A program made the translations under genes and the position numbers. This document shows, in pieces, positions 1 through 8,626 of a stretch of DNA of 53,960 bases (position 1 is the first letter of the stretch; the number at the start of each line of letters is the position of its first letter). This DNA is from Bryobacterales bacterium (GTDB taxonomy: Bacteria; Acidobacteriota; Terriglobia; Bryobacterales; Bryobacteraceae). The stretch covers positions 5,561-59,520 of the forward strand of contig PLFE01000054.1 of assembly GCA_003136675.1 (NCBI GenBank). The letters run 5' to 3'. The notes beneath the pieces are model-generated. The model made no database searches. It was not told the origin of the DNA and saw only the letters and a program-made list of their open reading frames with translations.

Positions 1-2
1 GG

Positions 3-1967
3 CAGCGGAGGTTCGGCGGAGATCCCAATATCGTGGGCAAGACCGTCCGGATCAGCCGTTCGGAAACGCCTCCTACCGTGATCGGCGTGATGCCCCAGGG
101 CGTCCGCTTCCTTCCTTCCCCGGCGAATGCCCAGGAACCCAACTACAACATCAATGGCATGGTGGATTTCTGGGTTCCGGCAATCGTAAACCCGGAGAAC
201 CGGAAGTCCCCCATGTTTGACGTCGTCGGGCGGTTGCGAAAAGGCGTCGCCCTCAGACAGGCGCAGGCCGAACTCGATGTGTTGGGCCAAAGGCAGGGCC
301 GCGCCGAACGAGACTTCGAAGGCATGGTTCCCCAGGTGCAATCGTTGTCCACCGAGATGAACCGGGACGGCGGCCGCATCCTCCTGCCGCTACTCGGCGC
401 GGCGGCGCTCGTCCTGTTCATTGCCTGCGGGAACGCCGCCGCCCTGCTGCTCGTGCGCGGGATCCAAAGGCAGCAGGAATACGCCGTACGCAGCGCTCTC
501 GGGATCGGCCGAATGGGTCTTTTTCGTCTTGTCTCCACCGAGGGTTTACTCCTCGCTCTTGTTGGGGGGACGTTTGGCATTGTTCTGGCTTGGGGAGCGG
601 TGAAACTGTTTAAGCTCATCGGGGGGCACGCCATTCCGCGTCTCGACGCGGTGACAACTGGCTGGCCGGTGCTCGCCTTCGGTTTGGGCTCGGCGGTCTT
701 CGCTGCGATTCTGGCGGGACTCTTCCCTGCGATGCGAGCGTCGGGGCTAGATCCGGTCGACGTGCTCAAGAGCGCCGGCCCCAAGAGCAGCGCCGGACGA
801 GGCGAACGCCGCCTTTTGCGCGCGGTCACCATGGTGCAGACCGCCCTCACTCTTGCGCTGCTGGTGGGCGCGGGGCTTTTGATTCGAACGATGGTGAACC
901 TCTCCAATGTGCAATCCGGTTACGATACCGCGAGAATCCTGACGATGAGCGTGACCGCGGTCCAGGGGGACTGGGCCGTTTTCCATCGCCGGGCTTTGGA
1001 GCGCGTGGCGGCGCTGCCCGGCGTGCAAAACGCCGCTTTCGCCTGGGGTGTGCCTTTGACCGGAAACAACTGGCCCGACACGGTGGAGATCGAGGGACGC
1101 CGGGCGGCCAGCAAGAAGAGCGAGCAGATTTCCCTTCCGCTTCGGGCAGTCACCCCGGACTACTTCAATGCACTGGGCATGGTGATTTCGGGTGGCCGCG
1201 GTTTTCGCTCCACAGACACGCGCGGCGCACCGGGCGTAGCGGTGGTCAATCAGTCGCTTGTGGATCACTATTTCCAGAAGACCATTCCTCTCGGGAAGAA
1301 ACTCTGGCTCTTCGGGCGGAAGGAATCGCCCACGGAGATCGTCGGCGTGGTGGCCAACGGGCGGACCGACGACCTGACCCACGCGGCTGAACCGGAGATT
1401 TATCTCCCGCTCTGGCAAATGCAGGCGTTTTCCAAGCATTTGGTGATCCGCACGGCCGGAGACCCGCGCTCCATCATGCTTGCCGTGCAGCGGGAGCTGC
1501 GCGCTGTCGACCCCACCGTCGCTATCGAAAACGTGAAGACACTGGACCAGATACGCGGCGATTCCCTGGCATCCCGCACCTTTGCGATGCAACTGCTCGT
1601 CGGTTTTTCGGTTGTCGGAAGCTTACTGACGCTGGTTGGAATCTACGGTGTACTTTCGCTTTCAGTTGCTTCCCGCCGGCGGGAGATTGCTATCCGATCG
1701 GCCGTCGGCGCAGGGCGGAGTGATATTCGAAACCTTGTACTCGAGGAGGGGTTTCGATTGGTCGCGGGCGGTGTCGTCGCCGGCATCGCCATTGCGCTGC
1801 TGTTGTCACGCGTTCTAGGAGCATTTCTTTTTGGTGTTGAACCCAATGATCCGCTGACACTAATTGCGGTCGGCCTGCTCTTCGCGATCGTCGCCTTGCT
1901 GGCGTGCTGGGTGCCGATTCGCCGGGCGATGAGAGTGGATCCTCTGGAAGCTCTGCGATACGAGTGA
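3..1967 (+). CDS. ADOP/MacB-type ABC transporter permease, 5' truncated
   Basis: The gene enters from outside the window: the frame is open from base 3, and a Met-like codon at 33 is not the real start. The visible part starts in a MacB periplasmic core-like domain, followed by an FtsX segment near residues 120-250 of the readable part. A second periplasmic domain and a second FtsX domain follow (about residues 510-640). It ends in MRVDPLEALRYE, the usual C-terminus of acidobacterial duplicated orphan permeases (ADOP). Such proteins lack a partner ATPase next door, and the downstream neighbours here are phosphatases on the other strand. The transported substrate is unknown; an export or envelope role is inferred from the MacB fold. 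Confidence 0.9.
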   Translation, partial: QRRFGGDPNIVGKTVRISRSETPPTVIGVMPQGVRFLPSPANAQEPNYNINGMVDFWVPAIVNPENRKSPMFDVVGRLRKGVALRQAQAELDVLGQRQGRAERDFEGMVPQVQSLSTEMNRDGGRILLPLLGAAALVLFIACGNAAALLLVRGIQRQQEYAVRSALGIGRMGLFRLVSTEGLLLALVGGTFGIVLAWGAVKLFKLIGGHAIPRLDAVTTGWPVLAFGLGSAVFAAILAGLFPAMRASGLDPVDVLKSAGPKSSAGRGERRLLRAVTMVQTALTLALLVGAGLLIRTMVNLSNVQSGYDTARILTMSVTAVQGDWAVFHRRALERVAALPGVQNAAFAWGVPLTGNNWPDTVEIEGRRAASKKSEQISLPLRAVTPDYFNALGMVISGGRGFRSTDTRGAPGVAVVNQSLVDHYFQKTIPLGKKLWLFGRKESPTEIVGVVANGRTDDLTHAAEPEIYLPLWQMQAFSKHLVIRTAGDPRSIMLAVQRELRAVDPTVAIENVKTLDQIRGDSLASRTFAMQLLVGFSVVGSLLTLVGIYGVLSLSVASRRREIAIRSAVGAGRSDIRNLVLEEGFRLVAGGVVAGIAIALLLSRVLGAFLFGVEPNDPLTLIAVGLLFAIVALLACWVPIRRAMRVDPLEALRYE

Positions 1968-1980
1968 GCCGGACACCCGG

Positions 1981-3231
1981 CTAGCGGCACTTGGCAATGA
2001 TGAAGGTGATATCGTCGCTCTGTTCCCGCGGGCTGAAGCGCCGAACGTCATCGACCAGCGCCAGCACGGCGCTGTGCGGAGGTAAATGCGCGTGCCGCCG
2101 GAAAGAATCGATCAGGCGCTCCTCTCCGTAATCGTCGCCCGCCTCGTTGAATGCTTCGGTCACCCCGTCGGTATAAATCGCCAAGGTGTCCCCCTCGAAT
2201 AGCGTCCGTTCCTCGGTGACACAATCCCACTCGGCAAACAGTCCGACTACGGTACCGGTCGACGCCAGGCGTTCCAGGCTGCCGTCGCTCCGAAGAAGAA
2301 GAGCCGGGAGGTGGCCGCAGTTCGTGTATCGCAGCTGCCGCCTTTGGTCGTTGTATTCGGCAAAAAACAGAGTGGCATAGGCGCTCTCGGTTGAGTTCCT
2401 ATAAAACACGTGATTGACGGATCTCAGAAGCTCTTCGCGCGATGCATGCGAAGGGTTCTCGCACTGAATCCGCAGATTCGCCTGGAGGTTCGCCATTAGA
2501 AGAGCGGCGGCCATTCCCTTCCCGGCAATGTCCGCGGCGATCAGCGCGAAATCTCCGCTTCCAAGATCAAGAAAATCAAAATAATCTCCGCCAACCTCGC
2601 GGGCCTGAATACACATCCCGGCGATCTCCAGTGTCTGGATGGGCGGCAGCGTCTGTGGAAAAAGCCGGGCCTGAACTTGTTTGGCGATTTCGAGCTCGTA
2701 TGCCCGGCGCTGTTCCGCTTCCGCCCTTTCGGCCAGTAATCGGCGCTGTTCGTCGATTTCCCTGCTCACCGCGTCGAACCCGGTAAGAGCGAATGAATTC
2801 CCGTCCGGATCGATGAAATGTGTGAACACGCCGCCCCAAAGCTGTTGCTCGTTTTCAGAAGACGATTGCCGCCCGTACTGCACCCGCCTCAGCCGCGGCG
2901 CATATTGAAACCGGACGCCACGCCGTCGCCAGGCGCCGTACTTGGCGGGCACATCCTCGGTGACGAATACAATGCCGGTCGGCCGCCCGATGAGCCTGTA
3001 TTCCCAGGATTCGGGCTGAGGAGCGATCAGCGCAAGCAGGGCGCTGCCATCCGGAGGAGCCACGGCCACCCATCGCTCACCGGATTCCAGCTTTGCGTCG
3101 AAGGCCAAATCGAATTTGAGCTGATCCAGAAAGAATCGCAGGCTCTTATCCTGATCTCGAACATAAATATTGACCGCATGAACCCGCAGGTGCAGGCGCT
3201 GCTTATCCAATGACTGAAAGGAATCAACCAT
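1981..3231 (-). CDS. VOC (glyoxalase-like) domain fused to SpoIIE/PP2C serine phosphatase
   Basis: 416 residues. Residues about 15-155 look like a vicinal-oxygen-chelate domain (HAVNIYVRD start, FIDPDGNSFAL end). A short charged helix follows near 158-188, then a PP2C-type SpoIIE phosphatase domain from about 205. Metal-binding acidic residues are intact: GGDYFDF (D216), ADIAGKG (D234), YTDGVTEAFN and the C-terminal SDDIT. These phosphatases usually dephosphorylate anti-anti-sigma (STAS) proteins, but no STAS or anti-sigma kinase gene lies nearby. The VOC module sits where a PAS, GAF or response-regulator sensor is usual, so it may sense a small ligand (inference). The gene starts 4 bases after the stop of the upstream phosphatase gene, so the two are probably co-transcribed. 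Confidence 0.88.
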   Translation of the reverse strand: MVDSFQSLDKQRLHLRVHAVNIYVRDQDKSLRFFLDQLKFDLAFDAKLESGERWVAVAPPDGSALLALIAPQPESWEYRLIGRPTGIVFVTEDVPAKYGAWRRRGVRFQYAPRLRRVQYGRQSSSENEQQLWGGVFTHFIDPDGNSFALTGFDAVSREIDEQRRLLAERAEAEQRRAYELEIAKQVQARLFPQTLPPIQTLEIAGMCIQAREVGGDYFDFLDLGSGDFALIAADIAGKGMAAALLMANLQANLRIQCENPSHASREELLRSVNHVFYRNSTESAYATLFFAEYNDQRRQLRYTNCGHLPALLLRSDGSLERLASTGTVVGLFAEWDCVTEERTLFEGDTLAIYTDGVTEAFNEAGDDYGEERLIDSFRRHAHLPPHSAVLALVDDVRRFSPREQSDDITFIIAKCR

Positions 3232-3235
3232 GCTG

Positions 3236-4351
3236 TTAAAGTCGCCGGATCAGAAGCAGCGTGCGGTCGTCCGTGATTTTGCCGAAGTTCGCGGCCGCTT
3301 GAAGTATCCGGCCGGCGATTTCCGCAAGCGGACGCCCCGCGCACTCCACCAAGGCAGCTTCGATGTGCGCGTAGCCGATTTCCTCTCCCGCCCGGTTAAA
3401 AACCTCGGTGAGGCCGTCCGTCGCCATGGCGATCACATCCCCCGGCAGGCAGCGAAGACGCCCCGTAACATAATGCGCGGCGGGAAACATGGCGACAGGG
3501 AAATTTTCAACCGCACAACGCTCCAATGTTGCGGTTTGTTCCTGAAAATGAAAGAGCGGGAGATGAGCCGCCAGCGAGTATGTGAGATCCATTTCGGGCG
3601 TGAGCAGCACATAGGCGAACGTGGCGTACGAACGGGCATCGGTGAGAGGTTCCAGAACCTGGTTGATGGATTCCAGCAGGCCGTCGCAGCGAGTAACGGT
3701 GGAGGCGATATGCATGCGAACCGCCGTCTTGATCATGCTCATGAGCACCCCGGCGTGGACGCCGTGTCCGGCCACGTCAGCAATATAGGCGCACGTGACT
3801 CCGCCGGATTCAACGACATCGAGCAGGTCGCCGCCGACGGCCCCACTGGGAAGGGAGACGCCATAGAACTCGAAACCGCCAGCCGTTAATGCCACCGGCG
3901 GCACCAGCCGGCGCTGGATGCCCGAGGCGAGTTCGATTTCGGTGTGGGCGGCGAAAAAGCGTCTGCCTTCCTGACGGATGAATACGACGAACAGTGCGTA
4001 ACCCCCAACGATAAAGCACAGAACAAGCAAGCTGTGGATCGCGATTTCGTCGCGCCACTGTTGAGCGGATAACACGTGTCCCACCGGTGGGAGAACCTGG
4101 GCCATGAGAAAGAACGCGACAAACTGTCCAACGGCTACCGCAATCATCCACTTGTACATCCTGAGGGAGCCGACAAAGGCCCACAGCATGGACGTTACCG
4201 CCGTGAGCAGGATCGTGGCAACCAACCGGGGCGGAGTGGATTGTTCGAGAGCAAACGAATCGGTCACGGTTCCGACTCCTGCGAAAAGGAAAGCCACGCC
4301 GCAAAGGAAGATCACGATCGACGATCGTGGCATCTGCCGGAACTGCGCCAT
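3236..4351 (-). CDS. Membrane-anchored SpoIIE/PP2C serine phosphatase
   Basis: About 371 residues. The N-terminal ~130 residues hold about four hydrophobic helices, for example IVIFLCGVAFLFAG. The rest is a cytoplasmic PP2C/SpoIIE domain with AVGGDLLDVV, IADVAGHGVHAG and MATDGLTEVFNRAGEE. The last metal-site motif is ITDDRT rather than the common SDDIT, and both Asp residues are kept. I start at the ATG ending at 4351, which has GGA about 8 bases upstream. A TTG start at 4372 would add seven residues (MTSWNDR) without an obvious Shine-Dalgarno. It is the first gene of a two-phosphatase operon with the VOC-SpoIIE fusion. The likely role is partner-switching signalling at the membrane; the target is unknown. 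Confidence 0.87.
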   Translation of the reverse strand: MAQFRQMPRSSIVIFLCGVAFLFAGVGTVTDSFALEQSTPPRLVATILLTAVTSMLWAFVGSLRMYKWMIAVAVGQFVAFFLMAQVLPPVGHVLSAQQWRDEIAIHSLLVLCFIVGGYALFVVFIRQEGRRFFAAHTEIELASGIQRRLVPPVALTAGGFEFYGVSLPSGAVGGDLLDVVESGGVTCAYIADVAGHGVHAGVLMSMIKTAVRMHIASTVTRCDGLLESINQVLEPLTDARSYATFAYVLLTPEMDLTYSLAAHLPLFHFQEQTATLERCAVENFPVAMFPAAHYVTGRLRCLPGDVIAMATDGLTEVFNRAGEEIGYAHIEAALVECAGRPLAEIAGRILQAAANFGKITDDRTLLLIRRL

Positions 4352-4552
4352 TCGGTCATTCCAACTGGTCAAGCGGCAATCCTCAAGGATCTAATGATAG
4401 CGACTGCCTGGCGGACCAATGGTTTGCTCGGTAGTGTCCTACGTCCCAAAGCTTATGGCCCGAGATGAAATGGCGCTTTGCTCAACAGCGTGCCCGCCGC
4501 GTGGTAGGCGAGTTATTGCGCTCTGCCGCTGTTCTCCGGTCGAAGCCGATCT

Positions 4553-4579
4553 TTGTCCGGCGAACCTTTACACTAAAAT
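4553..4579 (+). promoter_or_regulatory. Candidate promoter for nadE, leaderless type
   Basis: TTGTCC (4553-4558) and TAAAAT (4574-4579) are 15 bases apart. The -10-like box ends only four bases before the nadE ATG. No purine-rich Shine-Dalgarno is visible upstream of that ATG, so transcription may start at or next to the start codon. The spacing is shorter than the usual 17, so this is tentative. Confidence 0.35.
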
Positions 4580-4583
4580 CTGA

Positions 4584-6236
4584 ATGAAGATCGCGCTGGG
4601 CCAAATCAACCCCACCGTGGGAGACCTCTCCGGCAACATCGCGCGCATGGTCGATTTCTCCCGCCAGGCCAGCGACGCCGCGGCGGATCTCATCGTCTTT
4701 CCGGAGCTCTCCCTCACCGGCTATCCCCCGCGCGACCTCGTCGAGAAACCCAGCTTTCTAGTCGGTTCCGAAGATGCGCTTCGCCGGTTCGCGGATGAGA
4801 CCAGGCATCTGCCCATCGCCATCGTCACCGGCTACGTCGGCCAATCGCAATCCCCTACCGGGAAACACGCCGCGAACCGCGCCGCCGTGCTCGAAGCCGG
4901 CGAAATCCTCTTCCGCCAAACCAAGTCCCTGCTTCCCACTTACGACGTTTTCGATGAGGCGCGCTACTTCGTGCCCGGCGAGAAGCCCGGGCTGTTCTCC
5001 TTCCGCGGACGCAGAATTGCCCTCGCCATCTGCGAGGACTCGTGGAATGACAAGCAGTTCTGGGATCGACGCCTCTACCCCATCGATCCCATCGAGCAGA
5101 TGGCGCAGATGGGCGCGGACCTGCTCGTCAGCATCAACGCTTCGCCCTACTCCATGGGCAAGCGCGAACTGCGGCGCGACATGTTCGCCACTGCCGCCCG
5201 CCACTACGGCTTCCCCATCGTGATGGTCAACCAGACCGGGGGAAACGATCAACTCGTTTTCGATGGCTCCAGTTTCGCCATGAACGCCAACGGCGATCCC
5301 ATCGCCGCAGGGCGTTCTTTCGCCGAAGACCTCATCTACGTCGACGTTCGAACGGGAGTGGGCGACATGCATGCCGACCTGCCCGATGAGTGCGAAGCCG
5401 TGTTCGAGGCCCTCGTCATGGGCGTTCGGGATTACCTGTCCAAGTGCGGGTTTCAACGTGTCCTCATCGGTTTGAGCGGCGGTATTGACTCTTCCTTAAC
5501 CGCCGCCGTCGCCGTCGAAGCGGCGGGACGCGAGAACGTCATCGGCATCGGCATGCCCGGCCCCTATTCCTCCGATCACAGCATTGCCGACGCAAGAGCC
5601 CTGGCCGAAAGCCTCGGAATCCGCTTCGAACTCATCCCCATCACACCCGCTTACGACCGCCTCTGCGAATCCCTCGCTCCCGTGTTTCGGGGTTTCAAGC
5701 CCGACGTCACCGAAGAAAATCTGCAGGCCCGCTTGCGCGGCGCAACGCTGATGGCACTCTCCAATAAGTTCGGGGCGATGGTGCTCACCACCGGCAACAA
5801 AAGCGAACTGGCCGTTGGATATTGCACCCTCTACGGCGATATGTGTGGCGGACTCGCCGTCATCAGCGACGTGCCCAAGACGCTGGTCTATTCGCTGTCT
5901 CGCGTGGCCAACCGCCGCTTCCCAAACGCCATTCCGGAAAACGTCTTCACCAAACCGCCATCCGCCGAACTGCGTCCGGACCAGAAGGATTCCGATTCTC
6001 TGCCGCCCTACGACGTTCTCGACGCCATCCTCCGCGCTTATGTCGAGGAAATGATGGCGCCCCGCGAAATCGCCGAGAACCTGAATCTGCCTCTTGACCT
6101 GGTCGCGGGCATCGCCCGCAAAGTCGATCTTAACGAATACAAACGCCAGCAAGCCGCGCCCGGCCTGAAAGTCACCACCAAGGCATTCGGCATCGGCCGC
6201 CGCTTCCCCATCGCCCAGCGCTACCGCGAACCCTAA
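4584..6236 (+). CDS. nadE: Glutamine-dependent NAD+ synthetase
   Basis: 550 residues, the normal length for the two-domain bacterial enzyme. The N-terminal nitrilase-like glutaminase domain (residues 1 to about 255) shows the catalytic Glu in FPELSLTGYPP (E41), a Lys in QTKSLLPTYD and the nucleophilic Cys in AICEDSWND. The C-terminal synthetase domain has the ATP-PPi loop GLSGGIDSS and the motifs TTGNKSELAVGY and LYGDMCGG. It converts deamido-NAD+, ATP and glutamine to NAD+ in the cytoplasm. Five bases separate its stop from the next gene, so it may lead a three-gene transcript. Confidence 0.97.
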   Translation: MKIALGQINPTVGDLSGNIARMVDFSRQASDAAADLIVFPELSLTGYPPRDLVEKPSFLVGSEDALRRFADETRHLPIAIVTGYVGQSQSPTGKHAANRAAVLEAGEILFRQTKSLLPTYDVFDEARYFVPGEKPGLFSFRGRRIALAICEDSWNDKQFWDRRLYPIDPIEQMAQMGADLLVSINASPYSMGKRELRRDMFATAARHYGFPIVMVNQTGGNDQLVFDGSSFAMNANGDPIAAGRSFAEDLIYVDVRTGVGDMHADLPDECEAVFEALVMGVRDYLSKCGFQRVLIGLSGGIDSSLTAAVAVEAAGRENVIGIGMPGPYSSDHSIADARALAESLGIRFELIPITPAYDRLCESLAPVFRGFKPDVTEENLQARLRGATLMALSNKFGAMVLTTGNKSELAVGYCTLYGDMCGGLAVISDVPKTLVYSLSRVANRRFPNAIPENVFTKPPSAELRPDQKDSDSLPPYDVLDAILRAYVEEMMAPREIAENLNLPLDLVAGIARKVDLNEYKRQQAAPGLKVTTKAFGIGRRFPIAQRYREP

Positions 6237-6241
6237 CCCGC

Positions 6242-8626
6242 ATGACCATCATCCGCATCGCAGCCATCTGCCTCCTGACCAATCTCCTCCCTTCCGCGCC
6301 AGCGGTCCGTGAACAAGTGGGCCTGCTGCCCTCCGGCGCGTTCCTCCTGAACAGCGGCTGGAAGCTCACTCCCGCCGGCCGACAGGTCCCGGTGGGCACT
6401 TTCCCCATGTCCTGCCTGCTCTCGAAGGACGGCCAGTTTCTCTTCGTCCTCAACGGAGGCGTCGCGCCACCCTCCATCAGCGTCATCGATCTCCATGCCG
6501 AAAAGGAAGTGAACCGAGTCCCGGTGGACGACGCATGGCTCGGTCTCACCCTCAATCCCCAGGGCGATCGACTCTACGTCGGCGGGGGATCGCGCGCCGC
6601 CGTCTATGAATTCGCCTTTGCCGCGGGTAAGCTCTCGCCAACCCGAACCTTCGCCGTGGTAGGCGCAGCCGAGCGTGACGCGCGCGATTTCATCGGCGAC
6701 CTCGCCTTTAGCCCCGACGGCAAAACTCTTTACGCCGCCGACCTTTACCGCGACGCACTCGTCTCCATCAATCCCGTCACCGGCCGCTCCCTCCAAAGCA
6801 TCCCCACCGGACGCAGACCTTATCGCATCCTCTTCAACCCCGACGGCAAATCGTTCTTCGTCTCCAGTTGGGCCGATGGCTCGGTCACCCGCTACGCACC
6901 GGACGGCGCCGCCATGGGCACCGTCCGCCTGGGCCCGCATCCCACCGACATGGTCTGGCGGCACACCGAGCAGGGCGATATGATCTACGTCGCGGCCGCC
7001 AACACGAACTCGGTCTACTCTATCGTGGTGCCGCCTCAAAATGGCGAACTCTCACGTGGAGGCACCATCAACGTCGGCTTCTTCGTGGAGCAGGCGCTCG
7101 GGATGACTCCTTCCGCCCTCGGCCTCAGCCCCGATTCAAAAACGCTCTACGCCGTTTGCTCCAACGCCAACGCCGTCGCGGCGATCGATCTTTCGCAGGA
7201 GCGCGCCGTTGTTTCCGGTTTTATTCCGACCGGCTGGTATCCCACTGCCGTTCAACCCCTGGCCGATGGGCGCCTCGTCGTCGTCGATGGCCGCGGCCTC
7301 CGCTCTTTCCCCAATCCCAAAGGCCCTAACCCAACCAAGTCAGTCGAGCGCGCGCATAGTGCGGACAACCCCGATTATCAATATGTCGCCTTCATCCAGA
7401 AAGGCGCGGTTTCCTTTATCGATCATCCATCCGATAGCCAGCTCATCAAGTACACCGAAGCCGCGGTTTCCAATGCTCCCTACAGGGCCGCGAATCTCCT
7501 CGGTCCGCCGGTTCTTCCCACCGCCATCAAGCATGTTGTCTTCATCGTGAAGGAGAACCGCACTTACGATCAGGTTCTGGGCGATATCCCGGAAGGCAAT
7601 GGGGACGCATCCCTGGTTCTTTTTGGAGAAAACGTCACCCCCAACCTGCACAAGATGGCCAGGGAGTTCGTGCTCTTGGATAACTTCTACGTGAACGCCG
7701 ATGTAAGCGCCGACGGACATAACTGGTCCACCGCCGCTATCGCGAGCGACTATGTCGAAAAGCTTTGGCCCAACAGTTATGGCCAGCGCCGCAAGACTTA
7801 CGACTATGAAGGCGGAGAACCGGCAGCGCTTCCGCCCGCCGGTTACCTTTGGGGGAATGCGGGGCTCGCCGGCGTCACCATCCGCAATTACGGCTACTGG
7901 GTTGCCAATAAGCCCGACATCCAGTCCACCGGCGAACAGATCGCCACTGTTCGCGATCCTCAACTCGCGCCCAACACCGATCGGGACTATCGCGGTTTCG
8001 ATCTCGATTATCCGGATGTGTCCCGCGCCGCGGAATTTGTCCGGGAACTGCATGGCTTCGAGCAATCGGGAACGATGCCGCAGCTCAGTTTTGTGCGCAT
8101 GGGCAACGACCATACTTCCGGTTTGGAAGGCGGCAAGATCGCCCCGCTCAGCGCCGCCGCCGATAATGACCAGGGTGTCGGGCTCCTCGTGGAAGCGGTT
8201 TCTCACAGTAAATTCTGGCCCGAGACCGCCATCTTCATCGTCGAAGACGACGCCCAGAATGGGCCCGATCACGTCGATTCGCATCGCTCTCCGGCCTATG
8301 TAATTTCGCCGTACACCAAGCGCCATACGGTAGACAGTACGATGTACAATACCGTCTCCATGCTCCGCACAATGGAACTTCTGCTCGGGATGAAGCCGAT
8401 GACCCAATTCGACGCCAACGCGCGGGCCATGAGTTCAGTGTTCCAGAGCAATCCGAGTCTGGAACCGTTCAACGCCGACAAACCACGCACCCCGCTCGAT
8501 GACCGCAATCCCCCGCGTGCCGGAACCCACGCCCACCTCGACCTGCGCGACGCCGATCGCGTGGACGATGACGAAATGAACGCTGAGCTGTGGCAGGCGA
8601 TTAAGGGTAAGCCTCTCAAGCGTTAA
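6242..8626 (+). CDS. YncE-like beta-propeller plus phosphoesterase (PF04185-type) protein
   Basis: 794 residues with an N-terminal hydrophobic stretch (IIRIAAICLLTNLLPSAPA) that looks like a signal peptide. Residues about 40-370 contain repeated blades with motifs such as LAFSPDGKTLYAADLY and GLSPDSKTLYAV, typical of a YncE/NHL-type propeller. From about 430 comes a phosphoesterase domain of the acid phosphatase/phospholipase C class: VVFIVKENRTYDQVLGD, DNFYVNADVSADGHNWS, and EDDAQNGPDHVDSHRSP near the end. Together these suggest a secreted or periplasmic phosphodiesterase/phosphatase; the substrate cannot be read from sequence. Its stop overlaps the next start by one base (TAATG), implying translational coupling with the GH57 enzyme. 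Confidence 0.9.
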   Translation: MTIIRIAAICLLTNLLPSAPAVREQVGLLPSGAFLLNSGWKLTPAGRQVPVGTFPMSCLLSKDGQFLFVLNGGVAPPSISVIDLHAEKEVNRVPVDDAWLGLTLNPQGDRLYVGGGSRAAVYEFAFAAGKLSPTRTFAVVGAAERDARDFIGDLAFSPDGKTLYAADLYRDALVSINPVTGRSLQSIPTGRRPYRILFNPDGKSFFVSSWADGSVTRYAPDGAAMGTVRLGPHPTDMVWRHTEQGDMIYVAAANTNSVYSIVVPPQNGELSRGGTINVGFFVEQALGMTPSALGLSPDSKTLYAVCSNANAVAAIDLSQERAVVSGFIPTGWYPTAVQPLADGRLVVVDGRGLRSFPNPKGPNPTKSVERAHSADNPDYQYVAFIQKGAVSFIDHPSDSQLIKYTEAAVSNAPYRAANLLGPPVLPTAIKHVVFIVKENRTYDQVLGDIPEGNGDASLVLFGENVTPNLHKMAREFVLLDNFYVNADVSADGHNWSTAAIASDYVEKLWPNSYGQRRKTYDYEGGEPAALPPAGYLWGNAGLAGVTIRNYGYWVANKPDIQSTGEQIATVRDPQLAPNTDRDYRGFDLDYPDVSRAAEFVRELHGFEQSGTMPQLSFVRMGNDHTSGLEGGKIAPLSAAADNDQGVGLLVEAVSHSKFWPETAIFIVEDDAQNGPDHVDSHRSPAYVISPYTKRHTVDSTMYNTVSMLRTMELLLGMKPMTQFDANARAMSSVFQSNPSLEPFNADKPRTPLDDRNPPRAGTHAHLDLRDADRVDDDEMNAELWQAIKGKPLKR

